Counted from the first letter of the stretch, positions 8,074 to 16,003 are shown. The stretch is 50,164 bases of DNA from JBOFLO01 sp051657905 (GCA_051657905.1 JBOFLO010000004.1:1-50164), one strand, 5' to 3'. The notes: generated by a model from the letters alone, not told the origin. Numbers and translations: made by a program.

Positions 8074-8859
8074 ATGCCAACTAACTCCCCATCTCTCATC
8101 GAAATTCCCTCCGAATTTACCTCTAAGAATGGGGATTTAATAGATTTTTCTAAATTGGCGGCAGACTTTTCTAGCGACTCTAGTTATGATTTAACCAGAG
8201 AGTATCTTCATTTACATCAGAATCTTGCCGAGTCAGGTCAGGAATTAAATGAAAATCAGGTTAAAATTCTTCTATTGGCTTCTATAACACATGGCCGCGT
8301 CGAGTCGATTATGAATAGCCGTGATGATTATTCAAGTGCGAATTCTCTTGAAAAAGAGCGAGCTGTTGAAAGACATCAAAGACTTGCCACTGAACTAGTT
8401 AAACATCTATCGAGCGAAGAAATCACGGGAATTGTTGAGGCTGTTTTTAATAAGACGAGCAAGCTTAGCGAAATATTTACTTCTATTCCCAGCATCAGTC
8501 CCCTGCGAACTGCTATCAAGGCTTGGGTGGGGGCTGGCAACTCCATCTCACCTCAAGTAGAAAAATTGGTTTTCGATATCTTTTCTGATCAGTTAACTCT
8601 TTTGATTGAGAAATCGGCTAATCAACCAGTACTTAAAAATTACTTAAATTCCAAACAAGCAGAAATCACTGAAATTATGGAAAAAATGCCTCTTTCAGTC
8701 TTGGGCTCTCATCTAAACAATCAAACCAGCAAAGCCAAACAATTCAGCCACGCCGCCTATCTCTGGCGCCAATTCCTTACCCCCACCACCGCCGGTCAAC
8801 AACCCTGGCAGGAAGTACCTTTTGACAAAGACAATTCTAAAGATATAGTTGCCCAATAA
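8074..8859 (+). CDS. Hypothetical all-helical protein, 261 aa
   Basis: Not recognised. It is soluble, with no signal peptide or TM segment. Predicted helices run through most of the length (LTREYLHLHQNLAESGQELNE, LEKERAVERHQRLATELVKH, EEITGIVEAVFNKTSKLSEI), and the C-terminus is polar (AGQQPWQEVPFDKDNSKDIVAQ). Its stop lies 4 bp before the likely pyrC ATG, so the two are co-transcribed. No motif supports an enzymatic role. Confidence 0.65.
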   Translation: MPTNSPSLIEIPSEFTSKNGDLIDFSKLAADFSSDSSYDLTREYLHLHQNLAESGQELNENQVKILLLASITHGRVESIMNSRDDYSSANSLEKERAVERHQRLATELVKHLSSEEITGIVEAVFNKTSKLSEIFTSIPSISPLRTAIKAWVGAGNSISPQVEKLVFDIFSDQLTLLIEKSANQPVLKNYLNSKQAEITEIMEKMPLSVLGSHLNNQTSKAKQFSHAAYLWRQFLTPTTAGQQPWQEVPFDKDNSKDIVAQ

Positions 8860-8863
8860 AACT

Positions 8864-10192
8864 ATGCACCTTCGCGACATCAACTCCGACAATTTAGAAA
8901 GCTTGAATGATCAAATTTCCGAACATGGTTTGATACTTAAAAATGCTACGGTAGTCAGCCATCAAAGATCTCAAGTAACCAATCTGGGAGTGAATTCCGA
9001 CGGCTACCTAGCCAAATTCAATCAAATCGATTTCTCTTCTAAATCCACCGTTATCGATGTTAAAGGCCTGCATATTTTACCTGGTGCTATCGATACACAT
9101 GTCCACTCCCGCGATGGCGAACAGTCTTATAAAGAAGACTGGGAAACTATTTCTCAGGCCGCCACAGCTGGTGGAGTAACCACAGCTTTTGGCATGCCCA
9201 ACACTAAGCCTCTTACTGATTCCGCAGCTTTACTTCAAAATCGTTTCAATTTGGCCGCTAAAAGTTTAATTAACTATTCCGAATTTATCGGCTCTTTAGG
9301 TGAAAATGACGAAGAAATCCTCAATGATTGGGTTCAACAAAGCGCCTCAGGCATTAAATTATATCTAAATCAAACCACCGGCGGCTTCACCATCACCGTC
9401 GAAAAAGCCCTCCAATTAGCAGCTCGCCTAGCCAATAAAAATCTCCGCCTCAAATTTGTCCTGCACGCCGAAGGTGACACTCTCAAACAAATCGCCGAAC
9501 CTCTTTTAAAAATGGGCCATCGCGTCCACGTTGCTCACATTTCCCTAGCCGAAGAAGTGGATTTAGTTCATCAACTACAAAAAAAAGGCTATCCAATTAC
9601 AGCCGAAGTAACGCCTCATCACCTCTTCATTTCCATCGAAGAAATGCGCGAAAAAGTCCGCACCGATATTTGCGAACTATGCGAAATGAAACCCCCTCTT
9701 TCCCCTAAAACAGATTTACCAAGACTTTTCCAAGGTCTAAAAGATGGCTCCATCATAAGTCTTGCCACTGATCACGCTCCACATACTAAAGAAGAAAAAC
9801 AAATCGCCCTCGCTGAAAATAAAATTGTCTATGGAGTTCCAGGAGTTCAAGAAATGCTCCCCCTCGCCCTAACTCATCTCCCTCCGCAAAACTTCACTCT
9901 CCAAGAAATCGTCGCCCTAACCTCCACCAACCCCGCCCGCCATTTCAACCTCGCCAATCGCGGCCAAATCACCAATAATTCCTGGGCAGACCTAGCTATT
10001 GTCGACCTTCACAAAACCTATCAATTAGGCGATCAAAATCACCCAATTTTCAGCCGCTGCGGCTGGACACTTTACCAAGACTGGCCGGTTAAAGGCGAAA
10101 TCTTAGCCACTTTAGTCAACGGCCACTTCGCTTTCGCCAATCAACAACACAGCCAAAAAGCCTATTCAACCTCAGTCGAATTTAAACGCTAA
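8864..10192 (+). CDS. pyrC: Dihydroorotase (type I-like)
   Basis: A cyclic amidohydrolase that interconverts carbamoyl-aspartate and dihydroorotate in pyrimidine synthesis. It carries the full zinc-site set: DTHVHSRD (D77, H79, H81, R83), the lysine that becomes carboxylated in SGIKLYL (K165), HAEGD (H201), VAHISLAEE (H225), EVTPHHL, and the catalytic Asp in TDHAPHT (D303). At 442 aa it matches type I enzymes. An in-frame TTG at 8849 lies inside the upstream gene, so ATG 8864 is preferred. No other pyr gene is nearby, so it may serve salvage or act on a related cyclic amide. A terminator hairpin follows. Confidence 0.9.
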   Translation: MHLRDINSDNLESLNDQISEHGLILKNATVVSHQRSQVTNLGVNSDGYLAKFNQIDFSSKSTVIDVKGLHILPGAIDTHVHSRDGEQSYKEDWETISQAATAGGVTTAFGMPNTKPLTDSAALLQNRFNLAAKSLINYSEFIGSLGENDEEILNDWVQQSASGIKLYLNQTTGGFTITVEKALQLAARLANKNLRLKFVLHAEGDTLKQIAEPLLKMGHRVHVAHISLAEEVDLVHQLQKKGYPITAEVTPHHLFISIEEMREKVRTDICELCEMKPPLSPKTDLPRLFQGLKDGSIISLATDHAPHTKEEKQIALAENKIVYGVPGVQEMLPLALTHLPPQNFTLQEIVALTSTNPARHFNLANRGQITNNSWADLAIVDLHKTYQLGDQNHPIFSRCGWTLYQDWPVKGEILATLVNGHFAFANQQHSQKAYSTSVEFKR

Positions 10193-10228
10193 CCACCACC
10201 CCCAACGGTTCCAACTTCTAATTATCGA

Positions 10229-10278
10229 CTAAAAACAACACGAAGCCAGCCCAGCCGGGCTGTATCGCTGTTTTTTAG
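10229..10278 (+). terminator. Rho-independent terminator after pyrC
   Basis: The core stem is CAGCCC/GGGCTG (10247-10252, 10257-10262) with loop AGCC. An outer arm CTAAAAACA pairs roughly with the TGTTTTTTAG tract ending at 10278. It lies 36 bp after pyrC and 23 bp before the next promoter. Confidence 0.7.
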
Positions 10279-10300
10279 TGTCGCAGAAATGTCGCTTTTC

Positions 10301-10309
10301 TGCTATAAT
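10301..10309 (+). promoter_or_regulatory. Extended -10 promoter (TGCTATAAT)
   Basis: Perfect TGnTATAAT, 19 bp before the ATG at 10329. No good -35 at the usual distance, as expected for an extended -10. It rules out the in-frame start at 10278. Confidence 0.7.
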
Positions 10310-10328
10310 ACCCCGATATCATCGTATT

Positions 10329-12581
10329 ATGATTAAAAGCACAAATTACACACTAAAAAAATGGGTTTTTGGAGCGGCCGCTTTCATTGCCGTTTTTACT
10401 TCAGAAGCCGCCTTCATTATTGGTACCAGTAATTTCTTGAGTCAGGGATTGCTTAATTGGTTACCAATTTTATTGGTTTTAGTTAGTGCTGGAGGAATTA
10501 TTAACTTCGGCTTAAATTTACTGCTAAGCAAAAGATTGGGAGTTAACAGAAGTCTTACAGTTTCTTTCATCTTATTGATGTTGCTGATAGTTGTCAGTTT
10601 TTATATGCAGGGGAATCCCGCCATCTATCTGTTTTTGACATTATTGGTAGCCAGTTTGAGCGGAGATGTTTTTGACATTTCTATCACTAATTTGGCAGGA
10701 GCTTATGTAAATCAAAGACAAGCCAAAAGTTTTTTACCATTTATTCACGGGGTTTTCGATATAGCTATTTTAGCCGCTTCAGCCATGCTTTTCCTTTGGT
10801 CATCAGCCAGCTGGGAAATTGATCCGCTTTGGCTGCTCATCATGGGTATAACTTTGCTAATTCTAGTCATGATCTTGATTAACCGATTGTTCAACCCGGT
10901 TGTTCAGGATAGAGAGTTACAAGAATCTCAGTTGAACAATGCGTCCGGAAGTGTGAAAAATAGTTTGAATTTCGTCTTTAAAAAATCCCGTTTATTTTAC
11001 TATTTAGCTTGGTTGTTTTTCTTCTTCGGAGCCATGATGGTTCTAGTCGTTTATGTCTACGATCAAGCTTTTGTTGAGAATCTAGCCGGCGACGATTTAG
11101 TACGTTTCATAGCCCTGATCAATTTCATCTCGGTAACGATTAGTATTATTTTTGATTTCTTTTTCTTGAAGAAATGGATGTATCGTCTAGGCGTTGCCAA
11201 TTCCATCATGATTTTCCCCTGGATAATGTTTTTACTTTCTCTGGTATTAAGTATTTGGTCCAACAGTTTATTGATTGCCGCCATTTTCTATCTTTTTTAT
11301 AACTTTGCCTATTATTCACTGGTCAGCGTAGCCACCCAGTCCATGTTTGGTTTGGCTCCTCACGCTGTCAATCAGCAAGCCTATTTTTTAATCAAAGGTG
11401 TTACGCCCTCAATTTCAGCTTTGTTCGCATCTGTATTGGTAACCATTGGACTTCATCTTACCAATAACAATATTCTGGTGGTGACCATGATGTTAGCTGT
11501 CACAATGGCAGTCAGTTTGATTTTAGCCCTGCATGTCAAAAAACAATATCAAAAATCCCTGTATGAAGCCCTGGATGGCGGTGATGCCTTGTTAAAACGC
11601 AATGCAGTAGAACTTACGGGTGAGCGAGTTCAGCTGGAAAATGGAGAGAAAATGCTCAGACAAATCGCCTTAGATACACAGGAATCTGTGGAGCTTCGTC
11701 AAAAAGCCTTGCTCAGTCTGGTGGAGATCGGCAATCCCAATTCAATTCGTGAGTTTTTAATAATTGTGGAAAAAGATAAAAATACTCGTTTGCGTTATTA
11801 CGCCATTCAAGCCATTAATCTTGTTCTTAAAAAAGTAGGCGAGAAAAAACTTAATAATATGAGCGTAACTCGTTTCTTAGTGCTTGATGTCTTCAACAAA
11901 GTTTATGAAGAAAATCTGCCTTTACCGCTTAAGTTGGAAATTAATGAAATTTTAAAATTATTCGGTTTCAATGTTTTGGTGGATTTCTATCAAAAGCATT
12001 TTATTGCCAGTTCAGACTCTTTAAAAGCCAGTATTATTGAAGCTCTTTCCGTCTCCAATGATCGAGGTCTCATCACTTTATTAGAGCCATTTTTAGAAAA
12101 TTCTGACCTTGGCATACGTGCCGCTGCTATTGCCAGTTTATGGAAATTTGAAGAAAAACGCGTTGTTCTAACCAGTCAAATGATTAAGATTTTTTCTGAA
12201 AAAGATCATGCTTCTCGTTTGGCCTCTCTCAAGTTAATTAGTCAGTTGGGAATTAAGGAAATGGACAATTATGTTTTGGATTTAGTGGCGGTGCCTGATG
12301 AAGATGTTTCAATTGTCGCCATAATCACTTCTATCGGTCTGGGTAAAGCTGGAGGTATAAATGTATTGATGCGCAAATTATTAAATGCCATCACGCTTGG
12401 ACAACCTAATGTTATCAATTGTATTTTCAAAAGATTTTACCTTTTGCCACCCAAAATGAAAAAGAAATTTCTGACAGAAATACGCTCACTGAGTTCGGCT
12501 AATTTTGACAAATTAAAAGACTTCTTCCTAAACTCCGACCAATATTATGATCTGGAATTAGCCAATTTATTCAGTTCATAA
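10329..12581 (+). CDS. 12-TM transporter-like (MFS/NTT-like) protein fused to HEAT-like repeats
   Basis: The N-terminal ~415 residues hold about 12 hydrophobic helices with short loops, in the style of major facilitator or ADP/ATP-translocase-like carriers; no diagnostic motif fixes the class. The remaining ~330 residues are soluble and built of helical repeats (LRQKALLSLVEIGNPNS, RLRYYAIQAINLVLKKVG, LGIRAAAIASLWKF, HASRLASLKLISQLG), a HEAT-like array. Translocase-HEAT fusions are known in some intracellular and environmental bacteria; the substrate here is unknown. The start is fixed by the TGCTATAAT at 10301. Base composition is odd: G exceeds C on this strand (positions 12241-12300 have 20 G and 5 C), opposite to most neighbours. 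Confidence 0.75.
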   Translation: MIKSTNYTLKKWVFGAAAFIAVFTSEAAFIIGTSNFLSQGLLNWLPILLVLVSAGGIINFGLNLLLSKRLGVNRSLTVSFILLMLLIVVSFYMQGNPAIYLFLTLLVASLSGDVFDISITNLAGAYVNQRQAKSFLPFIHGVFDIAILAASAMLFLWSSASWEIDPLWLLIMGITLLILVMILINRLFNPVVQDRELQESQLNNASGSVKNSLNFVFKKSRLFYYLAWLFFFFGAMMVLVVYVYDQAFVENLAGDDLVRFIALINFISVTISIIFDFFFLKKWMYRLGVANSIMIFPWIMFLLSLVLSIWSNSLLIAAIFYLFYNFAYYSLVSVATQSMFGLAPHAVNQQAYFLIKGVTPSISALFASVLVTIGLHLTNNNILVVTMMLAVTMAVSLILALHVKKQYQKSLYEALDGGDALLKRNAVELTGERVQLENGEKMLRQIALDTQESVELRQKALLSLVEIGNPNSIREFLIIVEKDKNTRLRYYAIQAINLVLKKVGEKKLNNMSVTRFLVLDVFNKVYEENLPLPLKLEINEILKLFGFNVLVDFYQKHFIASSDSLKASIIEALSVSNDRGLITLLEPFLENSDLGIRAAAIASLWKFEEKRVVLTSQMIKIFSEKDHASRLASLKLISQLGIKEMDNYVLDLVAVPDEDVSIVAIITSIGLGKAGGINVLMRKLLNAITLGQPNVINCIFKRFYLLPPKMKKKFLTEIRSLSSANFDKLKDFFLNSDQYYDLELANLFSS

Positions 12582-12605
12582 AGCCATTTATCAAAAACTC
12601 ACCCT

Positions 12606-13034
12606 TTAATTGCTATAGCAAACATTATACCAAAGCTCTAAATCAAAGCCTCCATTATTGATCATATTTTGCACATGTTCCAAACATTCTTCGATATCTA
12701 ATTCCTCTTCTTTAGTCAATTCCACGCTACCTTCTAATTTGAATTTTTTCTTGTAAAATTTTTTAATCAAATTTATAGCCACATCATCATCCGGCCATTT
12801 TTTATATTTTGCTGACAAGACTTCGTTCTGCAATTCCGCAGTACTATTCAAAACCACATAACCTTTACTATTTTGCAGTCGGCCTCTAGTTTCCTTCAAA
12901 ACATTCCTCAATTCTTTTGCCCGAAAAACCTTAACCCAATTCAAAATATCTGCATACATCACAGCCACTTTTTTGTCGGCTTGATCTAAAGCATTTATTC
13001 CAGCCACCACTTCATATTTCTCCCGCTTTGTCAT
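12606..13034 (-). CDS. Hypothetical protein, 142 aa
   Basis: A small soluble protein of unknown role, helical and Lys/Glu-rich, with an acidic C-terminal third (LTKEEELDIEECLEHVQNMIN) ending in WYNVCYSN. It has no TM segment and no recognised motif. It is a single gene on the minus strand with a strong promoter 27 bp upstream. It converges on the transporter-HEAT gene with 24 bp between stops. Confidence 0.6.
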   Translation of the reverse strand: MTKREKYEVVAGINALDQADKKVAVMYADILNWVKVFRAKELRNVLKETRGRLQNSKGYVVLNSTAELQNEVLSAKYKKWPDDDVAINLIKKFYKKKFKLEGSVELTKEEELDIEECLEHVQNMINNGGFDLELWYNVCYSN

Positions 13035-13060
13035 GGAATTTTACTTAAAATAAGGAGTGG

Positions 13061-13089
13061 ATTCTACGTACTTACCTTCAGTTTGTCAA
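13061..13089 (-). promoter_or_regulatory. Promoter of the 142-aa gene
   Basis: Minus strand TTGACA (13089-13084), 17-bp spacer, TAGAAT (13066-13061). The +1 is expected near 13054, about 20 bp before the ATG. Confidence 0.7.
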
Positions 13090-13105
13090 ATATAGGCTTA
13101 ATTTG

Positions 13106-13135
13106 TTGAACTCGCCTTTTTAATGTTACTATAAC
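13106..13135 (+). promoter_or_regulatory. Promoter of the HD-domain gene
   Basis: TTGAAC (13106-13111), 18-bp spacer, TATAAC (13130-13135). The ATG is at 13158. It is back to back with the promoter of the 142-aa gene. Confidence 0.55.
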
Positions 13136-13157
13136 TAACAATTAACCTGCTTGCTCA

Positions 13158-13823
13158 ATGCCACTAACATCAAGCCAAGAAGCCATAATCGACCAAACCG
13201 TCGAATTCGTCAAAGCCACCCTAGCAGATGCCGAGGGCGGTCACGACTGGTGGCATATTTATCGCGGCTGGCAAACCGCTAAACACTTAGCCAAAACCGA
13301 GCCTGTCGATTTATTTATCGTCGAATTAGGTGTCCTCTTACACGACATTGCTGACTCCAAATTCCACAACGGTGACGAACAAATCGGCCCAAACAAAGCC
13401 CGCGAATTCCTACAATCCATCCATGTCGACACGACAATTGTCGACCATGTAGTCAAAATCATCGAAAACATTTCCTTCAAAGGCGGTAAGCATCAACAAT
13501 CCTTCCGCTCCCCCGAACTGAACGTCATCCAAGACGCCGATCGCCTCGACGCCCTCGGAGCCATCGGCATCGCCCGCACCTTCAACTACGGCGGCCACAA
13601 AAACCGCCCCATCTACGATCCAAACATCAAACCAAACCTCCAAATGACCAAGGAGGAATACAAATCCAGCAACGCCCCCACCCTCAACCACTTCTACGAA
13701 AAACTCCTCCTCCTCAAAGACCGTATGAACACCAAAACCGGCCGCCAACTCGCCGAACAACGCCATCAATTTATGGAACAATATTTAGAGCAATTCTATC
13801 AGGAATGGGACGGGCAAAGGTAG
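13158..13823 (+). CDS. HD-domain phosphohydrolase
   Basis: A soluble metal-dependent phosphohydrolase of the YedJ-like HD group, 221 aa, the usual length. The metal ligands are visible in order: H33 (GGHDWWH), H62-D63 (LLHDIADSKFH) and D126 (VIQDADRLDALGAIGIAR). The segment TFNYGGHKNRPIYDP is also typical of the family. Members hydrolyse nucleotides or other phosphoesters; the substrate cannot be named. The second half uses many C-ending codons (13681-13740 has 24 C, 5 G), in line with the strand bias of the window. Confidence 0.87.
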   Translation: MPLTSSQEAIIDQTVEFVKATLADAEGGHDWWHIYRGWQTAKHLAKTEPVDLFIVELGVLLHDIADSKFHNGDEQIGPNKAREFLQSIHVDTTIVDHVVKIIENISFKGGKHQQSFRSPELNVIQDADRLDALGAIGIARTFNYGGHKNRPIYDPNIKPNLQMTKEEYKSSNAPTLNHFYEKLLLLKDRMNTKTGRQLAEQRHQFMEQYLEQFYQEWDGQR

Positions 13824-13826
13824 TAA

Positions 13827-13855
13827 TTGACGAAATGGCGAATATATTTTATAAT
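13827..13855 (+). promoter_or_regulatory. Promoter of the Cys-rich lipoprotein-like gene
   Basis: TTGACG (13827-13832), 17-bp spacer, TATAAT (13850-13855). The ATG follows at 13879. It starts 4 bp after the stop of the HD gene. Confidence 0.75.
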
Positions 13856-13878
13856 CGCCACTAAGTTAATTTTCACAA

Positions 13879-14418
13879 ATGAAAAACACTAAAATTGTTT
13901 TAGCTCTAGCAGGGGCGATTTCTAGCGCATGTACCACCCCTCAAGCCTCATCTCCTTTGGAAGTCCATCTTCCTGCTCAAGCTCCTCAGCAGCAAAATAT
14001 TCAAGAAGTCTCGGTTCTTCCACCTTCCCAATCTACAGAGATTGTTACGGTGACAGAACGAATGAGATGGAAGCTTTTTGAAAATCAATGCAGCAGTGAA
14101 ATGTGGGAAAGTTGTGGAAGAGAAGTTAATAAGCGTTTTTTTGATTTAACTAAACTGATTCCAATCTCCGAAGACCGAAAATGTCGCCGCGATGGTGATT
14201 ATGAACCAGGCTGCGTGGAAAATATATATCGGCAAATTTATGGAGAAGACGCTCGCTTAACAGCTTTGGAAAAATTAGATAATGCTTGTGAACAAAAAAC
14301 CCTTATCTGTAATGAAGAAGCTCTTTCCAATTGTGACAATAACTGTTGGAAAAAAATTCAAAAACAATTGGAAGAAGGCTATAAAAATATAATCACAGAG
14401 CCGTCACAAATTAAATAA
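13879..14418 (+). CDS. Putative Cys-rich lipoprotein, 179 aa
   Basis: The N-terminus MKNTKIVLALAGAISSACTT has a short signal peptide ending in a weak lipobox-like ISSAC (Cys18 would be lipidated). A Pro/Gln/Ser-rich linker (20-55) follows, then a helical domain with nine further-conserved-looking cysteines (QCSSEMWESCGRE, KCRRDGDYEPGC, ACEQKTLICNEEALSNCDNNC) that could form disulfides outside the cell. No family is recognised. It has its own strong promoter. Downstream is a perfect palindrome, then tRNA-Asp on the other strand. Confidence 0.65.
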   Translation: MKNTKIVLALAGAISSACTTPQASSPLEVHLPAQAPQQQNIQEVSVLPPSQSTEIVTVTERMRWKLFENQCSSEMWESCGREVNKRFFDLTKLIPISEDRKCRRDGDYEPGCVENIYRQIYGEDARLTALEKLDNACEQKTLICNEEALSNCDNNCWKKIQKQLEEGYKNIITEPSQIK

Positions 14419-14429
14419 GCCCCCCTCCC

Positions 14430-14501
14430 GTAAATTCCCAATATCTTTAAAAAATAAATAAAAAATGTTCCCTTTATTTTTTAAAGATATTGGGAATTTA
14501 C
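14430..14501. repeat. Perfect palindrome, copy 1 (29-bp stem, loop TAAAAAATGTTCCC)
   Basis: Left arm 14430-14458 and right arm 14473-14501 are exact reverse complements over 29 bp; the loop is 14 nt. The arm begins GTAAATTCCCAATATC. The A-run and T-run flank the loop instead of following the stem, so it is not a normal terminator, although it could stop transcription from both sides. It lies between a plus-strand gene and the 3' end of tRNA-Asp (4 bp away). Copies 2 (27531) and 3 (17970) have similar loops. Confidence 0.85.
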
Positions 14502-14504
14502 ACA

Positions 14505-14581
14505 TGGCGGAAACGACGGGACTCGAACCCGCGACCTCCACAGTGACAGTGTGGCGCTCTAACCAGCTGAGCTACGTCTCC
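14505..14581 (-). tRNA. tRNA-Asp (anticodon GTC), CCA encoded
   Basis: On the minus strand the acceptor GGAGACG pairs with CGTTTCC. The D-arm is AGCTCAGCTGGTTAGAGC. The anticodon stem-loop is CCACA-CTGTCAC-TGTGG with GTC at 34-36. The T-arm contains GGGTTCGAGTCCC. Discriminator G and an encoded CCA end the gene at 14505. The total is 77 nt. The palindrome copy 1 begins 4 bp past its 3' end. Confidence 0.96.
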
Positions 14582-14699
14582 ATCTAATTGTTTGCAGTTA
14601 CACAACCTAAACTAACGTCACGAGTGAAATTTCAAGCAAAACTGCCCCGCAAATATAATCAACCATTATCCATTTTGCAAGTGAAAATCGCCTGATCTA

Positions 14700-14708
14700 T
14701 GCTATAAT
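14700..14708 (+). promoter_or_regulatory. Extended -10 promoter of prfB (TGCTATAAT)
   Basis: Perfect TGnTATAAT 33 bp before the prfB ATG; no good -35. The region 14582-14699 before it shows nothing else I can support. Confidence 0.7.
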
Positions 14709-14741
14709 AATTCGGATATCACTCAGCAGTAAACCGCAATC

Positions 14742-15827
14742 ATGTACGAACATAAACAAAAACTCGAAACCATTGCCACTGAAGTTAGCAACGCTCTACA
14801 AAAAATCGACCTTCAACAATTAAAAAATCGCATCATTGAATGCAATATCTTAAGTCAGGAACAGGATTTCTGGAATGATCAGGAAAACGCCCAAAAAATC
14901 ACTAAAGAACAAGCCGCTCTGCAGAAGGAAGTTGAATCCTGGGAAAAAATCAAAGCCGAAGTCGAAGAACTTCAGGCCCTAGGCCCCACTATCAAAATCG
15001 AAGAAGACCCCGACTCCGCCCAAGATTACAAAAATATGATCGATAATCTGGAGATCAATTGGCGAAAATTGGAAACCAAAACTTTCCTCAATGGCAAATA
15101 CGATTCCAATAACGCAATTTTGAGTATTCACGCTGGGACCGGCGGCAAAGACGCTATGGATTTCGCCGAAATCCTTTTGCGCATGTACATCCGCTACGCC
15201 GAACATAATGACTACACAGTAGAAATTATGGAAAAATCCGCCGGTGAAGAAGTAGGCCTTAAATCAGCCACAATTTTGATCAGCGGCTACATGGCTTACG
15301 GCTATTTAAAATGTGAAAAAGGCGTACACCGCTTGGTTCGCAACTCCCCTTTCAACGCCAAAAATTCCCGCGAAACCTCCTTCGCATTAGTAGAAGTAAT
15401 GCCCGATGTCGATATTTCCCATCACGCTCAAATTAATAAAGATGATCTGCGTATCGACACTTTCCGCGCGGGTGGAGCTGGTGGTCAAAACGTCAATAAA
15501 GTTTCCTCCTCAGTTCGAATTACCCATCTTCCCACCAACCTCGTGGCCGCTTGCCAAACTGAACGCTCCCAATTGCAAAACAAAGAACGCGCCATGAAAA
15601 TCCTTATCGGAAAACTCACCGAATTAGCCGAAAAACAACAAGTCGCCGAACTCAATCAATTAAAAGGCGAACCCGTCCAAATGAGCTGGGGCAACCAAAT
15701 GCGCTCCTACGTCTTCCACCCCTACACCATGGTCAAAGACCATCGCACCAATCACGAAGAACGCGACGTCAACAAAGTCCTCGACGGCGAAATCGATGGA
15801 TTTATCGAAGCGGAATTGAAGTCATAA
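14742..15827 (+). CDS. prfB: Peptide chain release factor 2
   Basis: Reads UAA/UGA stops and triggers peptide release. The codon-recognition tripeptide is SPF (VRNSPFNAKN, ~residues 201-203), which marks RF2 rather than RF1. The catalytic GGQ lies at ~247-249 (RAGGAGGQNVNK). The N-terminal helical domain and the full 361-aa length are normal. Unlike E. coli, the gene is one continuous frame: there is no early in-frame UGA with a programmed +1 frameshift. Its presence agrees with UGA being a stop in this genome. A minus-strand structured RNA converges on its 3' end. Confidence 0.96.
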   Translation: MYEHKQKLETIATEVSNALQKIDLQQLKNRIIECNILSQEQDFWNDQENAQKITKEQAALQKEVESWEKIKAEVEELQALGPTIKIEEDPDSAQDYKNMIDNLEINWRKLETKTFLNGKYDSNNAILSIHAGTGGKDAMDFAEILLRMYIRYAEHNDYTVEIMEKSAGEEVGLKSATILISGYMAYGYLKCEKGVHRLVRNSPFNAKNSRETSFALVEVMPDVDISHHAQINKDDLRIDTFRAGGAGGQNVNKVSSSVRITHLPTNLVAACQTERSQLQNKERAMKILIGKLTELAEKQQVAELNQLKGEPVQMSWGNQMRSYVFHPYTMVKDHRTNHEERDVNKVLDGEIDGFIEAELKS

Positions 15828-15833
15828 TCTTTA

Positions 15834-15866
15834 CAAAAAAACAGCCCGCAATTTCTTGGGGGCTGT
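15834..15866 (-). terminator. Terminator at the 3' end of RNA copy B
   Basis: Stem ACAGCCC-GCAA/TTG-GGGCTGT (one G-G mismatch), loop of 4 nt. On the minus strand it is followed by seven T (15840-15834), an ideal tail. On the plus strand the tail is poor (TCTTGC), so it ends the minus-strand transcript. Confidence 0.75.
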
Positions 15867-16003
15867 TCTTGCAGCAAGGCAAGACTGGTTCCGTCACTTA
15901 AATTATAAGGGCTGATCGTGCTGGAAACAAGGGGAATCGAACCCCTAAGACATGATTTGACAGAACCAGTCTCGCACCAAGCTACTCCCCTCGCGATCAG
16001 CTT
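15834..16003 (-). ncRNA. tRNA-like pseudoknotted RNA, copy B
   Basis: Paralogue of the RNA at 44557-44722. In minus-strand order: helix 1 5' arm GCTGATCG (16001-15994), a conserved GTAGCTTGGTGC like a tRNA D-loop, helix 2 5' arm GCGAGACTGGTTCTGTC (15975-15959), a tRNA-type T-arm AGGGG-TTCGATT-CCCCT, helix 1 3' arm CGATCAGC (15918-15911), helix 2 3' arm GACGGAACCAGTCTTGC (15895-15879), then the terminator. Helices 1 and 2 interleave, so they form a pseudoknot. Helix 2 also competes with a local hairpin formed by its own 5' arm and the following AAATCATGTCT. It starts 58 nt after def; no strong promoter is seen, so it may be processed from the def transcript. It is not a standard tRNA (no matching acceptor), tmRNA or 6S RNA that I recognise. 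Confidence 0.65.

Noticed and set aside
8849..8863. TTG start for pyrC
   Set aside because: It lies in the upstream gene's last codons; ATG 8864 is 4 bp after that stop and gives a full protein.
14430..14501. Treating the long palindromes as simple rho-independent terminators
   Set aside because: 29-34 perfect pairs with A/T runs next to the loop, rather than after the stem, do not fit; a terminator effect is still possible.
14742..15827. Programmed frameshift in prfB
   Set aside because: The frame is continuous from the ATG with no early in-frame UGA, so no frameshift is needed.
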